A DNA stretch of 5,515 bases from Acidobacteriaceae bacterium (lineage in GTDB: Bacteria; Acidobacteriota; Terriglobia; Terriglobales; Acidobacteriaceae), in assembly GCA_027307295.1 (NCBI GenBank), contig DAHUXF010000215.1:1-5515 (forward strand). The letters run 5' to 3'. The notes beneath the pieces were generated by a model that did not search any database, was not told the origin of the DNA, and saw nothing but the letters and a program-made list of their open reading frames with translations. Made by a program: the position numbers and the translations under genes. The stretch's first letter is position 1. Each line of letters starts with the position of its first letter. This document shows, in pieces, positions 1 through 5,311 of the stretch.

Positions 1-227
1 AGAAAGGAAGCAAAGACCAGTGCTGCCAGGACTGTACCCATGATTCCCGCACGCGCGCCAAACAGGGCTGCGATAAGCAACAGAATTGCTATGAATACCA
101 GAGGGACCGTATGCTTCCAGGCGTGGCCTGAAGCTACGGCGCTGACCCCGAGCGCAGCCAGCGCACACACCGCTGAGCCCAGGACCGCGTCCATGACTTG
201 TGTATTCTGGAGTTTCTCGGTGGCCAT
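1..227 (-). CDS. Partial small membrane protein, possibly DUF4118-like (C-terminus beyond the left edge)
   Basis: Reading the minus strand from the ATG at 227 gives 75 uninterrupted codons to the window edge, so the gene is cut at its 3' end. The protein starts MATEKLQNTQVMDAVLGSAV. A hydrophobic segment at about residues 13-33 is followed by a short polar turn (SGHAWKH) and a second long hydrophobic stretch at about 41-75, broken by a GARAG turn near 59-63. This suggests two to three membrane helices, with more to come. The short helices separated by an arginine-glycine turn resemble the DUF4118 membrane module found in KdpD-type sensor kinases and in small stand-alone acidobacterial proteins. 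That assignment is from memory and is tentative. No earlier ATG or GTG is in frame nearby, and the ribosome binding site is weak. The gene is divergent from the antiporter at 541. A plus-strand reading of the same bases (40-396) gives no protein-like sequence, whereas this strand gives a coherent membrane protein. Function is unknown. Confidence 0.72.
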   Translation of the reverse strand, partial: MATEKLQNTQVMDAVLGSAVCALAALGVSAVASGHAWKHTVPLVFIAILLLIAALFGARAGIMGTVLAALVFASF

Positions 228-540
228 TTTAAGCCCCGCTTTGTTGATAAAGTCCGTTAGCAGCAAGAGAGTAATCCTTGTAGTTAGGATGACAAAAGGC
301 AGGGTTGCTGTGGGAAAAATCGAGAGCTGGATCAGAAATTTGTCGGCTCCACACCGAACATGCCAGCGCCGATCAAAAAATGTCCCCAAGGAATGACCCA
401 TAAAACGAAAGCCGGCCATAAGTCCGGGACCGCTGATTCTGGCCAAGGTTAAAATCCCGCAGCAGCTCTGGATTACACTGGCGGAAGGCATCCTAAAGAG
501 ATTAAGGTTTCGTCCGGTATCCGAGTGACATTGAAGCGCA
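228..540. other. Intergenic region between divergent genes
   Basis: This 313-bp stretch separates the left-edge minus-strand gene from the antiporter. I see no convincing coding sequence in it on either strand. It holds the candidate minus-strand promoter near 268-295. For the antiporter, the best -10-like hexamer is TACACT at 474-479, but it has no recognisable -35 at the right distance, so I do not call a promoter there. No strong hairpin or terminator is visible. Confidence 0.6.
268..295 (-). promoter_or_regulatory. Possible promoter for the left-edge membrane-protein gene
   Basis: On the minus strand, TTGTCA (290-295, five of six matches to the -35 consensus) is separated by 16 bp from TACTCT (268-273, a poor -10 with three matches). 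The start codon would lie about 40 nt downstream of the -10. The spacer holds an inverted repeat, ATCCT at 274-278 and AGGAT at 286-290, which could be a regulator site. The -10 is weak, so this is only a candidate. Confidence 0.27.
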
Positions 541-1734
541 ATGCATACTGCTGATCCATTCCTTTTTCAGCTGTTCTTCATCTTCGTGTGGGCCAAGCTT
601 TTTGGTGAAGTCTTTGAAAGACTGCATCTGCCTGCGGTCCTGGGAGAAATTCTGGCGGGTGTGCTCATTGGACCGTATGGGGCACGCCTGGTGGTGCCCA
701 CGGACGCCATTTACGCCATAGCCGGCATTGGCGCAATTTTTCTTTTATTTACGGTGGGTCTGGAAACCCAGCCGAAGGACCTGATCAGCGTTGGACGTAC
801 CTCTTTGTATGTAGCATTGGCCGGAATTGTAGCGCCGTTTTTGGTGGGCTACAGTTACATGATCCTGCGGCATCATTCGGCGCGGGAAGCTATTTTTGTG
901 GCGGCAGCCATGGTTGCTACCAGCGTGGGCATTACGGCGCGTGTGCTGGGAGACATGCATCTGTTGCAGACCGTTTCTGCCCGGATCATTCTGGGCGCGG
1001 CCGTGTTTGACGATGTGCTGGGCATGATTGTGCTGGGCCTGGTGGTGGGCCTGGTTTCTTCCACCGGGCTGGAGTGGGCGCAACTGCTGGTGACCGCTTT
1101 TGAAGCCGTGGGCTTTGCCCTGGTGATGTTGTTTTATGCGCCCCGTGTGGTCAAGCGCATGGAGCCGGGCCTGGAGCGCATGTCAACCCACGATGCGCCG
1201 CTGATTATTGCCCTGGCCATCTGCCTGGGCCTTTCCTATGCTGCAGTCAAGATTGGGATGGCGGCGATTATCGGCGCTTTTTTTGCGGGACTGGCGTTTG
1301 CTGAATACTCTCCGCGCTGGAACCTGCAACCGCGGGTTTATGCGATCAATGAATTTTTGGCGCCCTTCTTTTTCTTCAGCATGGGCGCGCGGCTCAACAT
1401 GTCAGTTTTCGATGGCAAGCTGCTGGTTTCCGCCATTGTGATCTCATTGCTGGCCATCTTTTCCAAACTGATTGGCTGCGGTCTTCCCGTCTTGCATTCC
1501 GGATGGAAGACAGCCCTGAAAGTGGGTGTGGGCATGGTACCGCGTGGTGAGGTAGGGCTGGTTGTGGCACTGGTTGGGCTGCAGATGAATATTGTCTCGG
1601 AATCCGCTTATGCGCTGGTGATCTTTATGACGGGAATCACCACGCTGGTGGCGCCGCCAGCAATGAAAATCATTTTCCGCGATGATGTGGCTTTGCAGCC
1701 TGCTCTTCCAGAGCGTAGACGCACGGCCATGTAA
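541..1734 (+). CDS. CPA2-family monovalent cation/H+ antiporter (NapA/KefB-type membrane domain)
   Basis: This 397-residue inner-membrane protein is made of about a dozen hydrophobic segments and should exchange Na+ or K+ for protons. The family signature is clear: FERLHLPAVLGEILAGVLIGP near 25-45, FTVGLETQPKDL near 70-81, and TSVGITARVL at 127-136 in the broken helix of the core. GAAVFDDVLGM at 152-162 supplies the ion-binding pair D157-D158. SMGARLNMS at 280-288, K309 and VPRGEVGLVVA at 333-343 follow. The double Asp plus a membrane lysine matches the electrogenic NapA type (D156, D157 and K305 in the Thermus protein), whose length is also close to 390 residues. There is no RCK/TrkA-N or USP domain after residue 385, so it lacks the nucleotide-gated regulation of KefB/KefC. 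An in-frame TGA at 532 rules out any earlier start; only a weak GAAG precedes the ATG. The ion transported cannot be read from sequence. A role in pH or salt homeostasis is inferred. Confidence 0.93.
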   Translation: MHTADPFLFQLFFIFVWAKLFGEVFERLHLPAVLGEILAGVLIGPYGARLVVPTDAIYAIAGIGAIFLLFTVGLETQPKDLISVGRTSLYVALAGIVAPFLVGYSYMILRHHSAREAIFVAAAMVATSVGITARVLGDMHLLQTVSARIILGAAVFDDVLGMIVLGLVVGLVSSTGLEWAQLLVTAFEAVGFALVMLFYAPRVVKRMEPGLERMSTHDAPLIIALAICLGLSYAAVKIGMAAIIGAFFAGLAFAEYSPRWNLQPRVYAINEFLAPFFFFSMGARLNMSVFDGKLLVSAIVISLLAIFSKLIGCGLPVLHSGWKTALKVGVGMVPRGEVGLVVALVGLQMNIVSESAYALVIFMTGITTLVAPPAMKIIFRDDVALQPALPERRRTAM

Positions 1735-1747
1735 TCAGGCGGTGCTG

Positions 1748-1761
1748 GCGGCAGAAGCCGC
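1748..1761 (+). terminator. Short GC hairpin after the antiporter, weak terminator candidate
   Basis: GCGGC, a four-base AGAA loop and GCCGC form a 5-bp GC stem 13 nt after the antiporter stop codon. There is no T-run behind it, so it is not a canonical intrinsic terminator. It may slow polymerase, protect the 3' end, or have no role. Confidence 0.22.
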
Positions 1762-1880
1762 AATCATGAATGCCAAAGCACTCTGGCTCAATCGATTTCC
1801 GTAGATACTTTTCCCAAAAGCAGAGGCCGCTAAACCGCACTCATCAGGTCTTGTAAAAATTTAGACAACGGATGGGCTTA

Positions 1881-1924
1881 CTTGTGCGCAAAAAACATGT
1901 CCTTGTCCGCATATATAATGCGCA
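1881..1924 (+). promoter_or_regulatory. fabG promoter with tandem direct repeats
   Basis: A perfect -10 hexamer TATAAT lies at 1914-1919. The expected -35 position near 1890-1896 is only an A-run, so the promoter lacks a good -35. CTTGTGCGCA at 1881-1890 and CTTGTCCGCA at 1902-1911 are a direct repeat matching at 9 of 10 positions and offset by 21 bp, about two helical turns. The palindromic hexamer TGCGCA occurs at 1885-1890 and again at 1919-1924, bracketing the promoter core. A consensus -10, a weak -35 and helically phased repeats fit a regulator-controlled promoter. The -10 call is fairly safe; the operator role is inferred. The transcript would begin near 1926, about 32 nt before the fabG start codon. 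Confidence 0.5.
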
Positions 1925-1939
1925 GTTAATCTTGATATC

Positions 1940-1945
1940 AGGAGA
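1940..1945 (+). promoter_or_regulatory. fabG ribosome binding site with long spacing
   Basis: AGGAGA is the only Shine-Dalgarno-like sequence before fabG. It sits 12 nt from the ATG at 1958, longer than the usual 5-9. An out-of-frame ATG at 1945 overlaps it but has no ribosome binding site of its own. No other in-frame start lies between 1919 and 1958, so the start stands. Confidence 0.7.
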
Positions 1946-1957
1946 TGGCAATCACAA

Positions 1958-2704
1958 ATGGCAGGACTTACAGGCCGTGTGGCATTCGTAACCGGAGCAT
2001 CACAGGGAATTGGCCGTGCATGCGCGCTGCAACTGGCAGAAGCCGGCGCAGTGATTGCTCTGGCGGCGCGCAATGAGGAAAAGCTTGCGGCCGTCGCCAG
2101 GGAAATTGAGGCCAAAGGCGGCCAGGCGGCCACTTTTCGCATGGACGTGAGCAATGAAGATGAAGTCAAAACCGCAGCCAAGGCCGCAATCGAGCGTTTC
2201 GGAAAAATTGAAATCCTGGTCAACAACGCCGGTGTGACCAGGGACATGCTGCTCATGCGCATGAAGCGCACGGACTGGGATTCTGTCATACAGACCAACC
2301 TGACAGGGGCTTTTCTTACCACCCAGGCGGTCATCAGTTCCATGCTGAAACAGCGGTGGGGCAGAATCATCAACATCACCAGCGTTTTCGGCCAGATGGG
2401 ACAGGTCGGCCAAGCGAACTACTCGGCCTCGAAGGCCGGATTGATTGGTTTTACCATGGCCATGGCGCGTGAAGTGGCCTCGCGCAGTATCACCGTGAAC
2501 GCTGTAGCGCCGGGATATATTGAAACCGCCATGACCGAAGGGCTTTCCGCGGAGCTTAAAGCCAAAGTGCATGAGATGATTCCGCTGGGCCGCGCCGGAA
2601 CTGATATGGACGTGGCGCACGCGGTGCGTTTTCTGGCGTCAGAAGAAGCGGGCTATATCACCGGGCAAACTCTCAAGGTTAATGGCGGCATGCTGATGGG
2701 GTAG
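1958..2704 (+). CDS. fabG: 3-oxoacyl-[acyl-carrier-protein] reductase
   Basis: This short-chain dehydrogenase/reductase of 248 residues should use NADPH to reduce 3-oxoacyl-ACP to 3-hydroxyacyl-ACP in cytoplasmic type II fatty-acid elongation. The Rossmann dinucleotide motif TGASQGIG is at 12-19, D63 (MDV) is placed to contact the adenine, and NNAG is at 89-92. The catalytic set is complete: N114 (TNLTG), S142, Y155 and K159 (YSASK), with the usual 13-residue Ser-to-Tyr step. PGYIETAMT at 185-193 is the cofactor/substrate loop, and the end, TGQTLKVNGGMLMG, is typical of true FabG. MLLMRMK at 97-103 is also characteristic of FabG rather than of other SDRs. Length matches the family (244-248). 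No acpP, fabD or fabF lies beside it, so it appears to be a single-gene unit. Other 3-oxoacyl substrates, such as CoA esters, cannot be excluded, but the FabG call is firm. Confidence 0.93.
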   Translation: MAGLTGRVAFVTGASQGIGRACALQLAEAGAVIALAARNEEKLAAVAREIEAKGGQAATFRMDVSNEDEVKTAAKAAIERFGKIEILVNNAGVTRDMLLMRMKRTDWDSVIQTNLTGAFLTTQAVISSMLKQRWGRIINITSVFGQMGQVGQANYSASKAGLIGFTMAMAREVASRSITVNAVAPGYIETAMTEGLSAELKAKVHEMIPLGRAGTDMDVAHAVRFLASEEAGYITGQTLKVNGGMLMG

Positions 2705-2914
2705 ATGACCAAGAGGTGCTACCAGTTCCGCTGTATTGTATGTTTCAAGATCCAAAATACATATTTTCGTATTGCCTCAGTGTTAACGGAACATTAACGC
2801 CAATATTTTCAATGAATTAAGGGCGCTCAGGGTCAAATTGCAATTGGAAGCAGAGTTGCATGGTTCTAAGTTGAATCGCTTAAGAATACCTGTGGGTCCC
2901 CAAGGCCAGCCGTG

Positions 2915-2944
2915 TTGAAGTTTGGGCACTTCCGGAAAGATAAC
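2915..2944 (+). promoter_or_regulatory. Candidate promoter for the CHRD-protein gene
   Basis: TTGAAG (2915-2920, four of six -35 matches) is 18 bp from GATAAC (2939-2944, four of six -10 matches). Transcription would start near 2951, leaving a short leader that just includes the ribosome binding site. Each element is only moderate. The further upstream AT-rich part of the gap (2755-2815) has repeats described in the findings. Confidence 0.35.
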
Positions 2945-2960
2945 AACTAAAACTTTTTTC

Positions 2961-2967
2961 AGGAGAG
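2961..2967 (+). promoter_or_regulatory. Strong ribosome binding site of the CHRD-protein gene
   Basis: AGGAGAG lies 6 nt before the ATG at 2974 and fixes that start. It is the best Shine-Dalgarno match in the window, which suggests the protein is translated well. Confidence 0.85.
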
Positions 2968-2973
2968 AAGTCA

Positions 2974-3555
2974 ATGAAGAAGCTGTTGCTGTCGGTTCTC
3001 TGCATATTTGCATTCTGCGCTGCTAGCGTAGCGGCGTCCAATGATGACGACCGTAATACGTTCCATGCCACTCTTCGAGGCGCCAACGAAACCCCCGCCC
3101 CCGTTATCACCACAGCATCTGGCTCTTTCAAAGCAACCTTGAGCCCTGATGGTAGTACCCTCCACTACACGCTCACGTTCGATCCGCTTCAAGCGCCTGT
3201 TCTGTTCGCACATATCCACTTTGGACTCTCCAAGGAAACTGGCGGCGTCATGGTATTTCTTTGCGCGACGGCAGCAGCTCCCGCTCCGGCCAGCGTCCCC
3301 GTTCCACCGACCTGCCCGGCTGCTGGCGGCACTGTAACAGGCTCAGTTTCGGTGGCCGATGTTGTTGGCCCTAACAGCCAGGGTATTACTCCGCTTGCTG
3401 ATTTTTCTAAGGTCGTTCAGGTGATCCGCGATGGAAGAGCGTACGTCAACGTTCACAGCACCCGCTCTCCAAACGGAGAGATCCGTGGCCCGGTTCGCTC
3501 GGGCGATGGCGACAGGGATGACCGGGATCATGATGGCGATCACGATCACAGATAG
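2974..3555 (+). CDS. Secreted CHRD-domain protein with Asp/His-rich tail
   Basis: The 193-residue product begins with a Sec signal peptide: MKK, then a hydrophobic core to about residue 18, with likely cleavage after SVAA at 21. No lipobox is present, so a soluble exported protein is expected. Residues 29-173 match a CHRD domain, a beta-rich fold first described in chordin. HATLRGANETPAPV is at 31-44, ASGSFKATLSPDGSTLHYTLTF at about 48-69, AHIHFG at 79-84, GGV at 90-92, and the hallmark end GRAYVNVHSTRSPNGEIRGPV at 154-174. Two cysteines, C97 and C114, flank an Ala/Pro-rich insert and could form a disulfide. The last 17 residues, DGDRDDRDHDGDHDHR and its preceding Gly, are almost only Asp, His, Arg and Gly, and may bind metal or mineral. 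The molecular role of bacterial CHRD proteins is not settled, so none is assigned. The gene has its own strong ribosome binding site and a terminator, and appears monocistronic. Confidence 0.9.
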   Translation: MKKLLLSVLCIFAFCAASVAASNDDDRNTFHATLRGANETPAPVITTASGSFKATLSPDGSTLHYTLTFDPLQAPVLFAHIHFGLSKETGGVMVFLCATAAAPAPASVPVPPTCPAAGGTVTGSVSVADVVGPNSQGITPLADFSKVVQVIRDGRAYVNVHSTRSPNGEIRGPVRSGDGDRDDRDHDGDHDHR

Positions 3556-3585
3556 TGCTTGAATGGTAGTTATGTTTCTGGAAAA

Positions 3586-3611
3586 GGCCTCGCCCCGGCG
3601 AGGCCGTTTTT
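3586..3611 (+). terminator. Strong intrinsic terminator after the CHRD-protein gene
   Basis: GGCCTCGC (3586-3593) pairs perfectly with GCGAGGCC (3598-3605) around a CCCG loop, followed by G and five T residues. An AAAA run just before the stem becomes a T-run on the other strand, so it could also stop minus-strand transcription. It begins 30 nt after the CHRD stop codon and isolates that gene from the XRE regulator downstream. Confidence 0.92.
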
Positions 3612-3944
3612 GTGCAGGGTCCTTTGTGAAATATAAACTTAACGACTAAGAAGCGTGAGCGAGTCGCAGTTTCACTCTGCCGGAATTGGAGCTGGAGTCT
3701 CTTGATGGTGCCGCAATAAGAATAAGGTGCGGTGGTTGCTGTGTGCGCGTTTTCGATTGATGGCGAACTGGTAAATATGTGATTCTGCACAGTTCCCAGG
3801 CCAGATTCGCGTTGAAGCAGCAGAATTGCGGTTTACGGCAGCCTGGAGCGCACGTTCCTGACAAAAATTGTGCTTGCAGAAAGTCACTGCTCTGATTACT
3901 ATCCAATCAACTCCGGGGAGCATTACCTGAATTCCGGCTCCATC
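3612..3944. other. Gene-poor region before the XRE regulator
   Basis: About 330 bp without a convincing gene. Plus-strand ATGs at 3705 and 3760 open frames of only four codons each. Minus-strand frames across it encode no recognisable domain and lack good starts. A -10-like TATAAA at 3632-3637 sits just behind the terminator with only a poor -35 (TTGTGC, 3610-3615, 16-bp spacing). If active it would give a leader or small RNA of up to 300 nt. A short inverted repeat, CCGCA near 3711 and TGCGG near 3728, is the only obvious internal structure. A second candidate promoter lies at 3874-3902. Confidence 0.5.
3874..3902 (+). promoter_or_regulatory. Candidate promoter for the XRE regulator
   Basis: TTGCAG (3874-3879) and TACTAT (3897-3902) are 17 bp apart, the ideal spacing, with three and four matches to consensus. 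Transcription would start near 3909, 36 nt before the ATG at 3945. If correct, it excludes the upstream ATG at 3870 as the protein start. Confidence 0.33.
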
Positions 3945-4295
3945 ATGAATATCGGCGAGACAATCAGAAACTACCGGCTGCAAAAGGGGATGTCGCAAGG
4001 CGACATAGAGAAGCGTACAGGATTGCTGCGCTGTTACCTTTCACGCGTAGAAAACGGCCACACCATCCCCTCTCTGGACACGCTTTCCAAGATCGCCAGC
4101 GCCATGGAACTGCCCCTGGGGCAATTCTTTACCGACCATCATTCCAACGGCAATACAAAAAACCTGCCTGCTCTTACAGAGGATGAAGTCCGTTTTCTGA
4201 CGCAGATTCGCCGCTATTCCACCAACCTGAATGACAGTGACCGCAAGCTGGTGCTGGCCATGGTGAAGAAGATGGCCGCCGGCGCTGGGAAGTAA
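3945..4295 (+). CDS. XRE-family helix-turn-helix transcriptional regulator
   Basis: From the ATG at 3945 the product is 116 residues. A Cro/C1-type HTH fills residues 4-61: IGETIRNYRLQKGMSQGDIE holds the first helices, RTGLLRCYLSRVENGHTIPS is the recognition region, and TLSKIASAMELPLGQFF closes the domain. The tail (75-116) is predicted to be helical, with LTEDEVRFLTQIRRY and a basic LNDSDRKLVLAMVKKM helix that could serve for dimerisation or protein contact. An open frame reaches an ATG at 3870, but those 25 extra codons (MLAESHCSDYYP...) precede the conserved domain start and look noncoding. MNIGETI is the usual beginning of this family as I recall it from Acidobacteria. The ribosome binding site is odd: GGGGAG at 3915-3920 is 24 nt away, while an in-frame CTG at 3927 lies 6 nt behind it. 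The start is therefore uncertain by six codons. No toxin or HipA-like partner is adjacent. Its targets are unknown. Confidence 0.88.
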   Translation: MNIGETIRNYRLQKGMSQGDIEKRTGLLRCYLSRVENGHTIPSLDTLSKIASAMELPLGQFFTDHHSNGNTKNLPALTEDEVRFLTQIRRYSTNLNDSDRKLVLAMVKKMAAGAGK

Positions 4296-4371
4296 GCACG
4301 CTTTATCCGGCATTCCAAACTAAATAACTATTCCAAGCTCAACAACGTCTGTGACCCCTGACCGCACGGCG

Positions 4372-5040
4372 TTATGCTGCCTGGCTTGCCTCACTTGATG
4401 CCAGCACGGCCAGTTCCAGCCGGTCATGCGCTCCGGTCTTAGTAAAGATGCTCTGCAAGTGGCGCTTTACGGTATTTTCGCTGATGGAGAGCGCTTCCCC
4501 GATGTCTCTGTTCTTCATGCCGCGGGCCACGTGATAAGCAATCTGGCGTTCCCGCGTAGAAAGGCGACTCATGGTATTGGCTGAAGCTTTGGATTCCGCC
4601 GTCATGGTGGAGAGCACCTGCTGCGCCAGTTCATCAGAAAAGGCCAGTTCGCCATTGGCCACGGTGCGAATGGCGGCAAAAAGTTTTTCCGGCCCGTCAC
4701 TCTTCAGAACCAAACCGCGAGCGCCGAGCTTGACCACCTGGGCATAATCGAGTTCACTGTCCGATCCGGTGAGCACCACGGCGGCAACCCGGCTGCCTGC
4801 CCGGTCCAGGGTGCGCAGTACTTCAAAACCATCGCCTTCCGGCATGAATAAATCCAGGAGCAGGACATCCGGCGGATTCTCCTTGACAATGGCAAGCGCC
4901 TCCTGGCCGTTGGCGGCCCGGCCTTCCACCGAGAAGTCGGGCTGGGTAGAGAGCAATGCTGCCAGGGATTCACGCAAAACTGTGTGATCATCTGCAATGA
5001 CAATCCGGGTCCGGGGTTTGAGAACACTTTTTAGAGACAT
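4372..5040 (-). CDS. NarL/FixJ-family response regulator (REC plus LuxR-type HTH)
   Basis: This 222-residue two-component output protein has a receiver domain at about 11-128 and a LuxR-type DNA-binding domain at about 158-214. The receiver has the complete phosphorylation site: acidic pair D17-D18 (IADDHTVLRESL), phospho-acceptor D63 (LLLDLFMPEGDG), T91 (VLTGSD) and K113 (VLKSDG). The HTH reads LSTRERQIAYHVARGMKNRD then IGEALSISENTVKRHL, with the following SIFTKTGAHDRLEL helix, the usual NarL/FixJ arrangement. A linker of about 30 residues (129-157) joins them. It should be phosphorylated by a histidine kinase and then bind promoter DNA as a dimer. No kinase gene is in the window, so it is an orphan here. 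AAGGA (5047-5051) lies 6 nt before the ATG and fixes the start. It converges with the XRE gene across 76 bp with no clear terminator between them, and is divergent from the gene at 5312. The input signal and regulon cannot be inferred. Confidence 0.94.
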   Translation of the reverse strand: MSLKSVLKPRTRIVIADDHTVLRESLAALLSTQPDFSVEGRAANGQEALAIVKENPPDVLLLDLFMPEGDGFEVLRTLDRAGSRVAAVVLTGSDSELDYAQVVKLGARGLVLKSDGPEKLFAAIRTVANGELAFSDELAQQVLSTMTAESKASANTMSRLSTRERQIAYHVARGMKNRDIGEALSISENTVKRHLQSIFTKTGAHDRLELAVLASSEASQAA

Positions 5041-5046
5041 ACGTAA

Positions 5047-5051
5047 TCCTT
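5047..5051 (-). promoter_or_regulatory. Ribosome binding site of the response regulator
   Basis: On the minus strand AAGGA precedes the ATG by 6 nt, supporting the start at 5040. Further upstream the AT-rich block around 5100-5140 probably holds the promoter. A -35-like TTGCTC lies at 5123-5128 on the minus strand, but no good -10 stands at the right distance. Confidence 0.65.
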
Positions 5052-5231
5052 AGATGCATCCCAGAGAAACGATGAAAGGCCTTAGACCCAGGTTATCTCT
5101 TAAAAGAACTGAAAAGTATTAAGAGCAAAAAACTTACCTCTAAAAAACCTGCCAGGATAACGTGGAATTTGCCTCCGTCCCAGGGGGTGGAGTCCCTGTA
5201 CCTTGAGCACGTAGGAGAGGTGGATTTTGTG

Positions 5232-5240
5232 TGATATATT
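5232..5240 (+). promoter_or_regulatory. Extended -10 promoter for the right-edge gene
   Basis: TGATATATT is a TG-n extended -10 with a five-of-six hexamer (TATATT, 5235-5240). Extended -10 promoters need little -35, and none is obvious here. Transcription would begin near 5247, giving a leader of about 65 nt to the TTG start. Just upstream, CAGGG (5181-5185) and CCCTG (5194-5198) form a small inverted repeat of unknown role. Confidence 0.42.
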
Positions 5241-5300
5241 CCGCCACAATACCGCTGAACCGTATCTTGAGATCGTGCCTGAAAAATAGTTTCCTGGAAT

Positions 5301-5304
5301 GGAG
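5301..5304 (+). promoter_or_regulatory. Ribosome binding site that decides a TTG start
   Basis: GGAG lies 7 nt before a TTG codon at 5312, the correct spacing. The conserved-looking protein begins exactly there, and no ATG is in frame until codon 23, so this site selects the rare start. Confidence 0.65.
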
Positions 5305-5311
5305 CTGGATT

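Noticed and set aside
40..396. Plus-strand open frame of 118 codons
   Set aside because: It lies antisense to a coherent membrane protein read from 227 on the minus strand, has low-complexity polar composition, and has no ribosome binding site.
474..479. TACACT as the -10 of the antiporter promoter
   Set aside because: No -35-like sequence stands 16-19 bp upstream, so the match could easily be chance.
1945..1957. Out-of-frame ATG overlapping the fabG ribosome binding site, possible leader peptide
   Set aside because: It has no ribosome binding site of its own and would read into fabG in the wrong frame with no protein-like product.
2000..2620. Long minus-strand open frames opposite fabG (2000-2620 and 1861-2379)
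   Set aside because: They are frame shadows of a gene with all SDR motifs intact, and their translations show no domain.
3639..3644. Further copies of TTAACG (also at 5330-5335) as members of a regulon
   Set aside because: A six-base word is expected a few times in a window this size, and these copies are single and unphased, with one inside a coding region.
3870..3944. Upstream ATG that would add 25 residues to the XRE regulator
   Set aside because: The added residues do not look like part of the HTH family, and the likely promoter overlaps them.
3446..3998. Overlapping minus-strand open frames across the CHRD end and the following gap
   Set aside because: Their sequences are rich in His, Ser, Arg and Cys without any recognisable motif, they cross a strong terminator, and they lack ribosome binding sites.
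5231..5311. GTG at 5231 as an earlier start for the right-edge gene
   Set aside because: It sits inside the predicted extended -10, its GGAGAGG is 10 nt away, and the 27 intervening residues do not resemble the charged helix that follows.
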